A stretch of DNA of 64,000 bases from Nematostella vectensis. Lineage: Eukaryota > Cnidaria > Anthozoa > Actiniaria > Edwardsiidae. The stretch is from NCBI RefSeq assembly GCF_932526225.1, contig NC_064039.1, forward strand, positions 17,292,639 to 17,356,638, in the 5' to 3' direction. Of the stretch, positions 54,719 to 64,000 are shown piece after piece. How positions within the stretch are numbered: position 1 is the stretch's first letter; every line of letters starts with the position of its first letter. The notes under the pieces were generated by a model. That model made no database searches, had not been told where the DNA came from, and saw only the letters and a program-made list of their open reading frames with translations. The translations under genes and the position numbers were made by a program.

Positions 54719-55200
54719 TTGCGGCGTATGCTCAAAAAGGAACAGTTTTTTGTCTGGGACACAGAACAACAAGAGGCATTTGACAAGCTAAAGAAACTGG
54801 TGACTACCGCGACTGCATTAGCATATTTTAAGAGTGATTGCAAGACGAGAATTGTGACGGATGCGGGACCGGAAGGGATTGGCGCCGTTTTGCTTCAACT
54901 ACAAGACGAACAGTGGAGAGCTGTATCGTATGCCTCAAGGAATCTTTCAGACGTGGAAAGGCGTTATGCTCAGACAGAGAAAGAGGCGCTTGCTGTCGTG
55001 TGGGCATGCGAAAGATTCAACATTTATGTGTATGGTCAGGAGTTTGAATTGGAGACAGACCACAAGCCATTGGAAAGACTTCGAAACCGTCAGCAAGGAT
55101 CGAAAAATGGGTGTTACGACTCCAGATCTACAACTACAAAGTGATTTATCGGCCTGGGAAGAAAAACATTGCAGATGCTTTGTCGAGACTGAATCAGAGA
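54719..55200 (+). pseudogene. Gypsy RNase H
   Basis: KEQFFVWDTEQQEAFDKLK, IVTDAGPEGIGAVLLQLQD (first catalytic Asp), WRAVSYASRNLSDVERRYAQ, TEKEALAVVWACERFNIYV and FELETDHKPLERL are the regular blocks. The frame shifts near 55100, and the domain ends with VIYRPGKKNIADALSRL in the next frame. All four main residues seem present, so decay is slight apart from the frameshift. Confidence 0.88.
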
Positions 55201-56510
55201 AGACCAAAGGGTAAGAGCAGCGAAACCGAGGACACTGTTAGATTTGTGGCTATGGAGGCAACACCGGTTGCGTTGACAACCAGGGAAATTGAGCGCGCGT
55301 CAGAGAACGACCCGCAACTACAAAGCGTCCACTACTACATCAGGTCTGGAGAGTGGTCTCAGTGTAAACTAGCGGCGTACACTTGTATAAAGAATGAACT
55401 GTGCACTATAGGAAAACTTGTTATGGGAGGAGACAGAATTATTATCCCTGGAAGTTTGAGAAGCAGAGTCCTGGAGGCAGCACACGAGGGACACCAGGGC
55501 ATAGTAAAGACCAAGAGCCGACTTAGGACGAAAGTTTGGTGGCCTAAGATGGACAGTGACGCCGAGCGTGTCTGCAAATCTTGTCACGGATGTCACGTGG
55601 TTGGGAAGTTTGCTGCCCCAGAACCAATGAAAAGGTCGGAACCGCCGTCCGGACCGTGGCAAGACCTGGCCATCGACCTCATGGGGCCAATGTCGACAGA
55701 AGAAAGCTTGTTAGTAATAGTTGATTATTACAGTCGTTTTTACGAGGTAGTTATTATGAACTCAACTACATCACACAAGGTAGTTAATATGCCTTAACCC
55801 AAGTCTTCGCTAGGTTCGGATTCCCTCACTCGATTAAGTCGGATAATGGGTCCCAGTTCGTCAGCAAAGAGTTTACAAGATATCTACGGGAATGCGGGAT
55901 CGAGCACAGGATATCGCCACCACTTTGGCCGCAGGCAAATGGCGAAGTTGAACGACAGAACCGCACGCTGTTAAAGGCACTCAAGATAGCAGCGGTGGAA
56001 GGGAAGAACTGGAGAAAGAGCTGCCAACATTTCTGTTAGCATATCGTTCTACTCCGCAAGCGACCACGGGAGCGACGCCAGCATTTTTGATGTCCGGTAG
56101 AGAGCTCAAAACAAAGTCAATTCCGGATGAGAGTATGAGGGATTTCGAATGGAGGAACAAGTTGAGTCAAAAGAATTATGCGGACGACAAGCGTCATGCG
56201 GTAAGCAGTCCTATAGTACCAGGGGACAAGGTGTTGCTGAAAAACACCAAAACATCTGGGAAACTGGAGCCGAATTTTGAAACAGAACCGTATACATTTA
56301 TAACAAACGAGGGGAGCGATGTGACAGTAGAGTCAGAGGAGGGAGTTGTATACAGGAGAGACAGCTCATTTGTCAAGCCCTACAATGTCCCAGCAGAGCG
56401 GAGTGAGCCGGACCAGCCGCCAGAGAACGAAGAGATTAGCTCTAGTGCTAGACCTAGACGCACAGTAAAGACACCAGAGCGCTTTAAGGACTTTGTTTTG
56501 GACATGCGCT
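55111..56510 (+). pseudogene. Gypsy integrase and C-terminal tail
   Basis: The HHCC zinc-binding unit is EAAHEGHQGIVKTKSRLRTK with CKSCHGCH. The DDE core is LAIDLMGPMSTEESLLVIVD, then in another frame SIKSDNGSQFVSKEF (second Asp) and PLWPQANGEVERQNRTLLKA (Glu). Stops lie at 55795-55797 and about 56038. The tail resumes at 56087 (MMSGRELKTKSIPDESM), with GDKVLLKN, and ends at MR* 56510-56512, then the purine tract and the 3' LTR. The frame changes at 55797 and about 56038 break it. Confidence 0.85.
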
Positions 56511-56637
56511 AGAGTGTTACAGAAACAATACAGGGACATATCAATGATATATGCCATATTACTTTTATACTTGTCTTGTTTTGTTTGTAGATAGGATTTT
56601 ATAATTATTAATGCGTAATTAAGTGGAAAGGGAGGGA

Positions 56638-56820
56638 TTTAGGATTGTGACCAGGAACCGTGACCAGTCACGTGTAAGGGATTACATAACGGGTGTAAGG
56701 GATTATGGGTAGGAGTAGAGGAGCCGGAGTGCTATGTAGGTATGCGATAAGAGTAGGATAATAAAGCGGATGATCTACGAATATTGCCGTCGTTTAAAGC
56801 ATTCGACCCAGAACATTACA
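56638..56820 (+). repeat. 3' LTR of Gypsy element
   Basis: 183 bp, starting TTTAGGATTG (TG altered to TT) after GGAAAGGGAGGGA and ending GAACATTACA; followed by TTCAT. Confidence 0.92.
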
Positions 56821-57079
56821 TTCATAATGACATGGCAGTAAAAAATGACTTTTTTAATCTCATTAAAAACATTTTAAAGACACCTAGAACCCCCCAAATT
56901 ACCCCTATCAGTCAATACAAAAAGGTATCAAATGCTGGCTCCGCCTTTAGGCAGTGCCTAAATCTATATATTAAAACTTCTTTAATAAAACTTCGTGACG
57001 GGATGGTTGGAGATTCGGGAAACCGTATCGAATCTCCTTAAGTTTCCCCGTTTGGACTTGAAATGGTTGTGGCTTTCGT

Positions 57080-57440
57080 TCATCGATAAATCCTCAAAAT
57101 TGTCGAAAAAAGAGAAATGAGTACGTCCTTATCTCTTATTTCAATCTCTTACGGGTGTTAGATGAGCGACGATTTAAATATAAACAAACGAGCACACAAT
57201 TTCATTTGTGTCGCCCTTATTTTGCTTATAGTTGTAGGGAGATTTTTTTCGATTTTTGGCACGAGAGTTGTACATTTGTCAGAAAATCATCCGCTTTATG
57301 AAGTGCTTTACTCAATATTCAGCCAAAATGTATAGTTTTCTCGATTGATATTTATAATAACCATCCCGCTTCTCATCGAAAAAATGGCATTCAAGTATAG
57401 CTAGGCAATGCATTAAATCTTCTAAAACTATCAGTTTCTA
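57080..57440 (+). repeat. Dispersed repeat, inverted copy of 10140-10510
   Basis: Contains AAATCCTCAAAATTGTCGAAAA, AGCACACAATTTCATTTGTG, GAGTTGTACATTTGTC and TCTCATCGAAAAAATGGC, each the reverse of its partner in 10140-10510. Confidence 0.65.
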
Positions 57441-58370
57441 CCCCCAAAATACAGAAACCTGTTGGTAAGATGTTCAATCCGAAAGAAATACAGTGGACAT
57501 ATGTTATGTTGTAAATGTTATTTACAGCAAATGTATAATGCAATATATCTAGAAAACAAATAATTTTCATGAACTTATAATTTTTCCCCTAAAAAATTTT
57601 ATCTAATGATTTTAATTCTTTCTGGTAGAAAATTTTCAGTCAGAGTAAATGGGAGAAAAGTGGACAAAATTTGTCCAATAATAAAATTTTTACAATTTTG
57701 ACACATACAGTATTTCATACAAGTTTTAATGACTTAATAGTGGTATAAGCTCAAATCATCTGATCTCCTACACAGTAAAAGCATGTGGTACACAAAATTT
57801 CAAATAAAACAAATAAATGACACAGTTTGAATATTTTGTTTGCTTGGCTTTTACCAACCAGCCCATCCTGTGTATAACTCTTGAATTTAAATGTTTGACA
57901 ATGTCCCTAGAGCATGAATGGGCTATGACTTGATAGTCGAAAGGCTGGATGGGCATAGGATTTATATGCCTTGAAGGTTAGAGGGATAATTGCCCAGAGG
58001 TGGGTTGGAAGGGGGGGGGCAGTATTCAGTTATAAACATGATTGAATGGTCCAACAGAGCTCAAAATGTCATACACCCAAAAAGAATGGAAACTCGCAAC
58101 CCCAAAAATACACAAGCCTGTTGGTAAAATGTTCAATCCCAAAGAAATACAGTGGATACATGATATGCTGTAAATGTTATTTACAGCATATGTATAATAC
58201 AATATATCTACAAACAAATAATTTTCATGAGCTTATCATTTTTCTCCTAAACAATTTTACTCCAACAGAATTTTAATGATTTGAATTCTTTCTGGTAGAA
58301 AATTTTCAGTCACAGTAAATGGGAGAAAGTGGACACAATTTGTCCAATCATACAATTTTTACAATCAAGC
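57430..58370 (+). repeat. Direct repeat, two copies of about 280 bp, 650 bp apart
   Basis: Copy one (57430-57720) and copy two (58090-58370) share AAGAAATACAGTGGA, TAAATGTTATTTACAGCA, AACAAATAATTTTCATGA and TCTTTCTGGTAGAAAATTTTC. There is no coding sequence. The nature of the repeat is not known. Confidence 0.8.
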
Positions 58371-58979
58371 ACCATACACAAAAGTGATGTGAAATAATCA
58401 TAGATTTTAAAAGCCCAATGCACCTTTTGAATGCACAATATGCTGAGTCATATATTATGTTTTAGTGCGAATAAAAAAAACACAGAAGTATAATACTGTG
58501 TTAGCTCTGGGTATTCAACACATAGAAACTTTTTAACCAAGCTTCATCCATGTTCTTGGTTCATACTCGGATCATACTAGAAGTAGAAAACCTTCCCTAG
58601 CTAGAATACATGTTATTACTAGAAAACCCATTTTTTAACAAGGGGTCCATGGACCAGGTGCAGGGCTGTAGCAGTGGCTCGGGTGCATATCTCCATTAAC
58701 GTTGAAAGCCATATAATCTCAGACCATGTGTCCGGCGTTCTTCAAGCGTTGTCTTTGTAAATACGAAGGGGGTCCTCCCTATTTTTTGACAATGATACAG
58801 AACTGGGGTGTCAGTTTGTAACTATACTTTCAAATAGTGTAATAGTCAATAACACATATCTTTAACAAATAAAACAACTATTAAAAAAAGTTTTTTAATC
58901 ACTCAGTCCATCTCTGTCCATCCTTATATTTACTTATTTACATCTGCTTTGCCATGGTCAATATCTAAAATAAACAGTA
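58371..58979. other. Non-coding stretch
   Basis: Nothing recognised. Confidence 0.4.
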
Positions 58980-60049
58980 ATATATAAATTTAGGCACTGG
59001 CTAAGAGCGGAGCCAGCATGACTTTTTTCAGCATCAACTTGTGTAGAACCCCCCTTCCCTGCACTTTCATTATGCATCATGTACCACCACCCACAAAAAC
59101 GGCACCATATGTAAAACATATAAAGATTGCATGTTCTATAAATACTGCAATTATTATTAAAAGGTGTCCTCCCAATCCTCCTATGGAATACCTAGAACAA
59201 ATATGTTTTTTGTTCTAGGAAAAAAAATTATTTATTGACATTACTAAGGATATCATTAACTATACTATACTTGATAGACAACTGATACAGCAAAATTAGC
59301 AAAATAAATTTATGCTTTGATTAACAGGGAAGGCTTTCAGGTGTAAAGGGAGGTCATATTTATTTTAATATGAGGATCAATTAAAGTTCCTCACAAAAAA
59401 CTGGGTGCTATTTTATTATTTTCAAAATTTAAAAAAAAATACATATCAAATTCCTATATATTAATAAGTATATCAGCAAATCACACTATCATAGTGGATT
59501 TGAGGTAAAAGTACTCATTCCCTGCCTGTACTGTCCCAATTCCTTTTACTTCTTTAAATTATTTTATTTAACTTGCAAAGAAAGTGCTTTATCATTTTCT
59601 TTCTCTTGTGTTAGGTTTTCAGTAAGCAATTCAAATATTGGAAAAATATCTTTATTCACCTTCTCTCTTGTGCTTTATGAAGTAACTTTACTAAGGGTGG
59701 ACTAAAAGCACTCCAACATATTTGAAAAAATTCTGAGTACATTATTTTATTATACAGTTAAGAACCACATATAAAACCTAGAATGAACCTAGAATGAACC
59801 CAAAATTATCAAATTAGAATCCTTTTTATAAGCATCTATTTAGCCTATAATTTGAAATAGTTTGAAATAGGAAAATTGATTTCTAAATAGTTTTAAATAT
59901 GATCTTAAGGGATCATTTAGGAGACCTGTTTTTGTTTTTTATGATTAACTTACTACCTCAATTACTTTACCATGAGTCATTGTAATAGCAAAAGACTATA
60001 CAAGAACCTGTCAGGCTAACTAGGTTTTTTACTTTTATAACTCTGGTTC
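58980..60049 (-). mobile_element. Helentron-like element, 3' part, cut by the last Gypsy
   Basis: It starts AATATATAAATTTAGGCAC and GGCTAAGAGCGGAGCCAGC. From 59010 to 60049 it is nearly identical to 44185-45290, sharing AACTTGTGTAGAACCC, AAAATAAATTTATGCTTTG and ATTTGAAATAG. Homology ends at CTCTGGTTC, where the LTR of the next Gypsy begins; the remainder of the element, with its 5' end, must lie beyond that Gypsy, outside the window. Confidence 0.7.
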
Positions 60050-60298
60050 TGGATAGTGAAGAAAATACTCCTCGATGTTCAATTGGTTTTATTGACAAAG
60101 ATGAGGAAGTCCTATGGCAATACAATAAATCAAGGATTATTATTAAACTGAGGATTACAAATAACGGTAACTAGGATATAACAAATGAACGCGTAGGACT
60201 TACATGAATAATGTTCAAAACAAGATGGCCGGCTGCTCTCTCCTGAGCCGGTCAGCGGTCTTACATAAGACCTAGGCCCTAGCGGCCAGCGTCACACA
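60050..60298 (-). repeat. 3' LTR of the last Gypsy (minus strand)
   Basis: On the minus strand it begins TGTGTGACGCTGG directly after a purine tract (GGGGGGGATGAAGAGAG-like, 60299-60315) and ends TTCTTCACTATCCA at 60050, 249 bp. The other LTR is outside the window. Confidence 0.8.
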
Positions 60299-60342
60299 CT
60301 CTTCATCCCCCCCAGTCCGTGAGTCTATACTAAGTCTAGAGT

Positions 60343-61578
60343 CTATACAAGGCTAGACGAACGGACTCCTGCTACTGTCCAATTCCCTGTCTCTGGTTCG
60401 TAGCGTTTTGGTCGTGTTCTCGCACGAGTTGGCCTTCTAGGTTCAGGGAGTGGCTGCGGGGCCTGAGATGAGGCGTCAGGCATACAAGAGGATACAGGGT
60501 CATTGTTGGCTTGAGTGGTAGGTGGTGTTTCAGCGACGGGTTCAGCGGGTGGAACTGTCTGGTTGCACTCTGTGGGTATGACGAGATGGCTACCGTGTGA
60601 GAGTTGGGTGGTGACGTGAGGATTGCCCGTCAATGGTCCACTGCCTGTGGGAGGCGACGGTGAGCTGTTAAGTGTGGGTTGACACTCTGGAGATCTGGGT
60701 GGAGGTGGTGGCGTCCTGTACTGATGGTCTGGGGTGGGCGTGGCCGGGGTGTATGCACGAAGGAACCGACGATTACGCAGGGTCAACCGTCCTGAGCCAT
60801 CCACCTTTATCCTGTATTGGTCGTGGCCTGGCGACTCCACTACCATGCCTGAGCGGTCCCATTTGTTCGGGTGTGGGCCCTGCTGGTTCTGGATGAAGAC
60901 CCTTTCACCTAGCTTCAGAGGTCGAAGTGGTTTGGAGTGGCTCGTCAATGATTCGGTGGTACGTGATATGCGGGTCCGAAGGGCATCTTCCTTCGCCGCC
61001 CATGCTTGCCGCCACAGGGGTCGGATGTGTGGATTAGAGAACTTCTCTAGTCGATTGACGAACATGAGGGAGTCTCGAAGGGGTCGACCGAATATGATTT
61101 GGGCTGGTGAAAGGTCGCAGTCCCGGTCCGGTGTGTTTCGTAGCTGTAACATGGCACGCAGAAAGCGATCGTTATCAAGGCTGCCGTTAGGACCAGTATT
61201 GGACATCAGGAGACGTTTAGCTGTTTTGACTGCCACTTCTGCTCTCCCGTTGGATTGTGGGAAGCCGACAGAAGACAGGCGGTGTTTGATCCCCCAAAGT
61301 CGGAGAAAGGTCTCGGTGCCGCCTGCTGTGAACTCTGGTCCGCCATCGCTTGATATCTCTGTTGGCACGCCAAAGGTGGCGAAGAATGCTCGGAGGTGAC
61401 GGACCAGGCCAGCGGAGCCCCCTAGGTCAGTACCTGCGGTGGAGCTGAGGACCTCCACCCATCCAGAGAGCCGGTCTCCGACAACTAGGTAGTGGCGGCC
61501 ACCAAAGTCGAAGAAGTCAGCGTAGACAGCCTCGAACGGGGTAGATGGCGGAGAGGTCGGGAGGGGCGGTGTGGCCGC
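60343..61578 (-). pseudogene. Gypsy integrase and tail, 3' part of pol after a stop codon
   Basis: The frame after TAA 61579-61581 is the same frame as the upstream pol; about 40 codons later the first Met (61456-61458) is met. It reads the integrase core: AVYADFFDFGGRHYLVVGD (first Asp), then VPTEISSDGGPEFTAGG (second Asp), FPQSNGRAEVAVKTAKRLL (Glu), and DLSPAQIIFGRPLRDSL, then a C-terminal tail with a proline-rich region and a basic end (RPTRARTRPKRYEPETG). All three catalytic acidic residues are seen. Only the upstream stop separates it from the rest of pol. Confidence 0.9.
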
Positions 61579-64000
61579 TTAAGATGGGGCGTTGCGGTTG
61601 CAATCTGTGCATCCGTCTCTGGTGCCCTGAATGTCCCGTGACATCCCCGGCCAGAAGACAATGGCACGCGCTTGCTGCTCCATAGTAGAGGCTCCTTGAT
61701 GTGCAGCGTGTAAGTGCTGGAGGACCCGTTTGCGGAGGGACATGGGCACAACCACACGGTCGTTGAGTAGTAGAACGCCATCCTGTGCATATATCGACTC
61801 ACTGAGATGTCCGAGACTTGAAAGCGCCGGGTCGTTAGGGTCAACAACAACATCTTGTTCAATGAGGCGTAGGAGGTGACCTAGGCATGGGTCCGTAGCA
61901 GTCTCTTGTGCGAGGATCGGCCACGAGATGGCCCCAAGATCATGTGCGTCGTTCCTGATGGAGGCCATGAGGGCCGACTCAACCATGTCCGGTACACTAG
62001 GAGTTGAAGTTGCGAGACTGTTAGTTGAGCCTGATGGGGATGGGTGTCTTGATGTGGCGTCAGCCGCCTGGTTACTTTTTCCCGGTCGATGGGTGATGGT
62101 GAAGCGCCACGGGAGGGTACGCTGCTTTAACCTGAACAGACGGGAGTTGGTGATCTCATCGAGGGTGCGATCGCCGAAGATTTTGACTAGAGGCTTGTGG
62201 TCGGTGACTACCACCAGGTTGTCGCAACCCTGTGTGAAGTACCGGGTTTGCTCGAGACCCCAGGCAACGGCCAGGGCCTCTCCCTCGATGGCTGCGTAAC
62301 GTTGTTCGGCTGGGGAGAGGAAGCGTGAGCCAGCCAGAGTGATCCGCCATCCTCCTGGGCAGCAGTCAGGTATACCAGAGGGGCAGCTACAGTGTTGCTG
62401 GAGGAGGAAATAACCAATACCTCTTCGGGACCAGTCGGGGCGAAGGCAGGTGCGCCTCTGCATGTCGTAGATTTCCACGCCCTCGCGGATTGCCTGAACT
62501 ATGGCTTCTTTGGACTCTTGGAAGGCAGACTCCAGGTCAGGTGACCAGGTGAATTTGCACCGTGGGCTTAGGAATGGCTTAAACGGCGCCATGGTCTCGC
62601 GCAATTGGGCGTAGTTGGCCACCTGGTTGACCAGACCGAACCAGCTTCTGATGTCTGTCGTCGATTCAGGAGTGGGGAAATCACGGATGGCATCCAGGTA
62701 CTTAGGGAGTGGCTCTATGGTTGAGTCGGACACCCTAAAGCCGGCGAAGTCCACACACTTTTCGGCGAACTGAAATTTGTCGGGGTTCAGTACTATACCG
62801 GACTGGCCTACGCATGTAAGGAAGTCGATGGATCGCCACCAGTGTTGTTCTAGGTCAGTATCATAGTGGATTGTGTCGTCCACACACCGCTCTTTGCGCT
62901 CAAAGGCTGATAGGATAGCATCGAAACGACGGTTGTAGCCATCCCCTGACGAGAGGAATCCTTGTGGTGCCCTGGTGTAGCGCCAGCGCCCGAAGGGCGT
63001 AATGAAAGTGGTCAGGTGTCGATCTGCCTCGCGTAAGGGAACGCTGTGATAGCCGTTCCAAGCGTCGGTGACGGTCTTCCAGGTGTCCTTCGGAATTCGG
63101 CGGGCGAGGTGGAAGGGAGACTCCATGGCAAAGGTCTCGCGCTGGCAGAATTTGTTTAGTGGCGAGAGATCCACAGTCCGGCGCGGTGAGCCGTCGTGCT
63201 TCCGGGTCACAACCATGCGGTGGCACCATGTGACAGGTTCCCCGTAAGGCACTCGTTCGATGACACCAAGGGCCTCGTCCCGGAGAAGGTCGTCGTATAC
63301 CTTTTGCTGCCAGTGAAGAGGGATGGTGGCCGGGGTGTGGCACGCTCTGGGTGTGGCTGCTGGGTCTACATGTATCTCGATGGGTGGTCCGTCCATGCAC
63401 GGGAGCGCACGATGGGGGCAGGTGTTGAACGTCGAGGAGGCATACCTCTCGAGGAGCCAGTCTTTCATGCGGCCATTGTTCTCCGGGGTGCAGGGGAATG
63501 GCAGTTCCGACGGACGTTGTGGTGGCACCGTGCGCTGGGGACAATGACAGGTCGGATCAGAAGGGGTGTTTGGTGCTGTGCAGCCGCCGTTGATGGAACG
63601 GGTGGCGTTGATGGATGAGTGCGGCTCTGGTATGCTGCGGCCATGGGGGGTAGGTCGGCGGCCGTCGTGTCTTCCAACCGGGTTCGTCGGGAAGTCCGTA
63701 GATAGGAGACCGAGGTTGAGGAGGGACTCATAGGAGAGGTACATAGCTCGGACTGAGCTGCTCACGTACACCATGGAACGGCAGCACGTGGCCTCACCGT
63801 TGGGAGGAGCTGTGGAGAGTTTAGCGAAGAAAGCACCGTCGATGGCTATTGGAGACCGGTTGGCGGCCGACAAGCTGAGGTTGACCGGTTGCAGTTCATC
63901 GCGCGAGAAGCCGCATGCAAGGAACTCCTCTAGAGACCAAAGGTCGGACTGGGCACCAGTGTCGGCCACGGCTGATATCTGAGCTACGAGGTGATCGCGA
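61579..64000 (-). CDS. Gypsy pol: protease, RT, RNase H, integrase zinc domain (5' end outside window)
   Basis: An open frame runs from the window edge to TAA 61579-61581 (796 codons after the GTG at 63967). At the start, AVADTGAQSDLWS is the protease active site (DTG). RT blocks are MVVTRKHDGSPRRTVDLSPL, TDAWNGYHSVPLREADRHL (motif A), FGRWRYTRAPQGFLSSGDGY (motif B) and RCVDDTIHYD, the catalytic pair at about residue 362 (CVDD in place of the common YVDD). RNase H contains RPDWSRRGIGYFLLQ, IEGEALAVAWGLEQTRYF, VVTDHKPLVKIF and HRPGKSNQAADATSRH. The zinc-binding unit of integrase (HLHAAHQG, CTDCNRNAPS) ends the frame. It is the best-preserved element of the window. Confidence 0.93.
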   Translation of the reverse strand, partial: RDHLVAQISAVADTGAQSDLWSLEEFLACGFSRDELQPVNLSLSAANRSPIAIDGAFFAKLSTAPPNGEATCCRSMVYVSSSVRAMYLSYESLLNLGLLSTDFPTNPVGRHDGRRPTPHGRSIPEPHSSINATRSINGGCTAPNTPSDPTCHCPQRTVPPQRPSELPFPCTPENNGRMKDWLLERYASSTFNTCPHRALPCMDGPPIEIHVDPAATPRACHTPATIPLHWQQKVYDDLLRDEALGVIERVPYGEPVTWCHRMVVTRKHDGSPRRTVDLSPLNKFCQRETFAMESPFHLARRIPKDTWKTVTDAWNGYHSVPLREADRHLTTFITPFGRWRYTRAPQGFLSSGDGYNRRFDAILSAFERKERCVDDTIHYDTDLEQHWWRSIDFLTCVGQSGIVLNPDKFQFAEKCVDFAGFRVSDSTIEPLPKYLDAIRDFPTPESTTDIRSWFGLVNQVANYAQLRETMAPFKPFLSPRCKFTWSPDLESAFQESKEAIVQAIREGVEIYDMQRRTCLRPDWSRRGIGYFLLQQHCSCPSGIPDCCPGGWRITLAGSRFLSPAEQRYAAIEGEALAVAWGLEQTRYFTQGCDNLVVVTDHKPLVKIFGDRTLDEITNSRLFRLKQRTLPWRFTITHRPGKSNQAADATSRHPSPSGSTNSLATSTPSVPDMVESALMASIRNDAHDLGAISWPILAQETATDPCLGHLLRLIEQDVVVDPNDPALSSLGHLSESIYAQDGVLLLNDRVVVPMSLRKRVLQHLHAAHQGASTMEQQARAIVFWPGMSRDIQGTRDGCTDCNRNAPS

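Larger units (their letters stand above)
52198..56820 (+). mobile_element. Ty3/Gypsy retrotransposon with TTCAT target duplication and a partial tandem copy
   Basis: TTCAT lies at 52193-52197 and 56821-56825. The full internal LTR (52391-52573) and the 3' LTR (56638-56820) are both 183 bp with few differences. The internal part has gag, protease, RT, RNase H and integrase. Upstream of the full LTR lie the first 35 bases of another LTR (52198-52232) joined to a copy of the element's 3' end (52233-52390, homologous to 56477-56637). So the locus once held a tandem of two elements sharing an LTR, and the first lost its interior. Confidence 0.9.
49654..56972 (+). mobile_element. Helentron-like element in reverse orientation, interrupted by the Gypsy at 52198-56820
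   Basis: The 5'-end module (49654-49718) reads GGAGCTCCATAGGTATAG and TATGCGACTTGGTTTTGTGG, in reverse of the other copies; the GC hairpin is shortened. The 3'-end module (56933-56972) is GGCTCCGCCTTTAGGCAG and TGCCTAAATCTATATATT. Removal of 52198-56825 rejoins the body (ATTCAT|AATGAC). Sequence from 51000 to 52190 is a reverse relative of 4700-5700. Without the Gypsy the element is about 2.7 kb and has no coding capacity. Confidence 0.55.

Noticed and set aside
60734-61399. Plus-strand frame of 221 codons
   Set aside because: It is the antisense of the Gypsy integrase on the minus strand and has no motif of its own.
62900-63544. Alternative minus-strand frame of 214 codons
   Set aside because: It is out of frame with the RT encoded over the same bases; high GC keeps it open.

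Overview
The window looks like a piece of an animal nuclear genome, most likely an anthozoan cnidarian (coral or sea anemone). The evidence is AT-rich DNA, GT-AG introns, no bacterial gene organisation, many retroelement classes side by side (Penelope-like, Ty3/Gypsy, BEL/Pao, non-LTR), and fragments of mobile-element ORFs that I associate with cnidarian genomes. The organism call is an inference; no rRNA or other marker is present.

One host gene runs the length of the left three quarters on the + strand. Six coding exons (4154-4338, 29755-29998, 34658-34881, 39946-40362, 46429-46617, 48608-48873) join in perfect phase into 508 codons: N-terminal ankyrin repeats, then a protein-kinase-like domain that has lost the catalytic Asp and the DFG motif. 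The architecture matches the inactive kinase TEX14. A 5'-UTR exon probably ends at 3561. The 3' end of the gene is not found.

Nearly everything else is transposable elements in the introns and flanks. 1-2850: two tandem Penelope-like copies with a hammerhead ribozyme at the junction. 4650-7240: two related elements ending in a hairpin module. 7295-9337: a unit bounded by 39-bp inverted repeats. 11898-15180: tyrosine-recombinase fragment and a decayed Gypsy. 15184-17102: a DNA transposon with about 185-bp terminal inverted repeats and a TAC target duplication. 17850-21160: a decayed BEL/Pao element (- strand). 21161-28428: a decayed Gypsy with both LTRs, split by a 3.1-kb Helitron/Helentron-like insertion (22355-25453) carrying a spliced minus-strand gene. 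30640-34180: a broken minus-strand Gypsy with a foldback MITE, a LINE tail and another broken ORF in it. 35100-43400: LINE, LTR, BEL and Gypsy fragments. 44161-46368 and 58980-60049: near-identical Helentron-like copies. 49654-56972: a minus-orientation Helentron-like element interrupted by a young Gypsy (52198-56820, TTCAT duplication). 60050-64000: the best-preserved Gypsy, minus strand, pol broken by one in-frame stop and running off the window.

The elements are nested, which orders events: the Gypsy at 21161-28428 predates the Helentron-like insertion in it, and the Gypsy at 52198-56820 postdates the Helentron-like element it entered. No CRISPR, operon, tRNA or rRNA was recognised.
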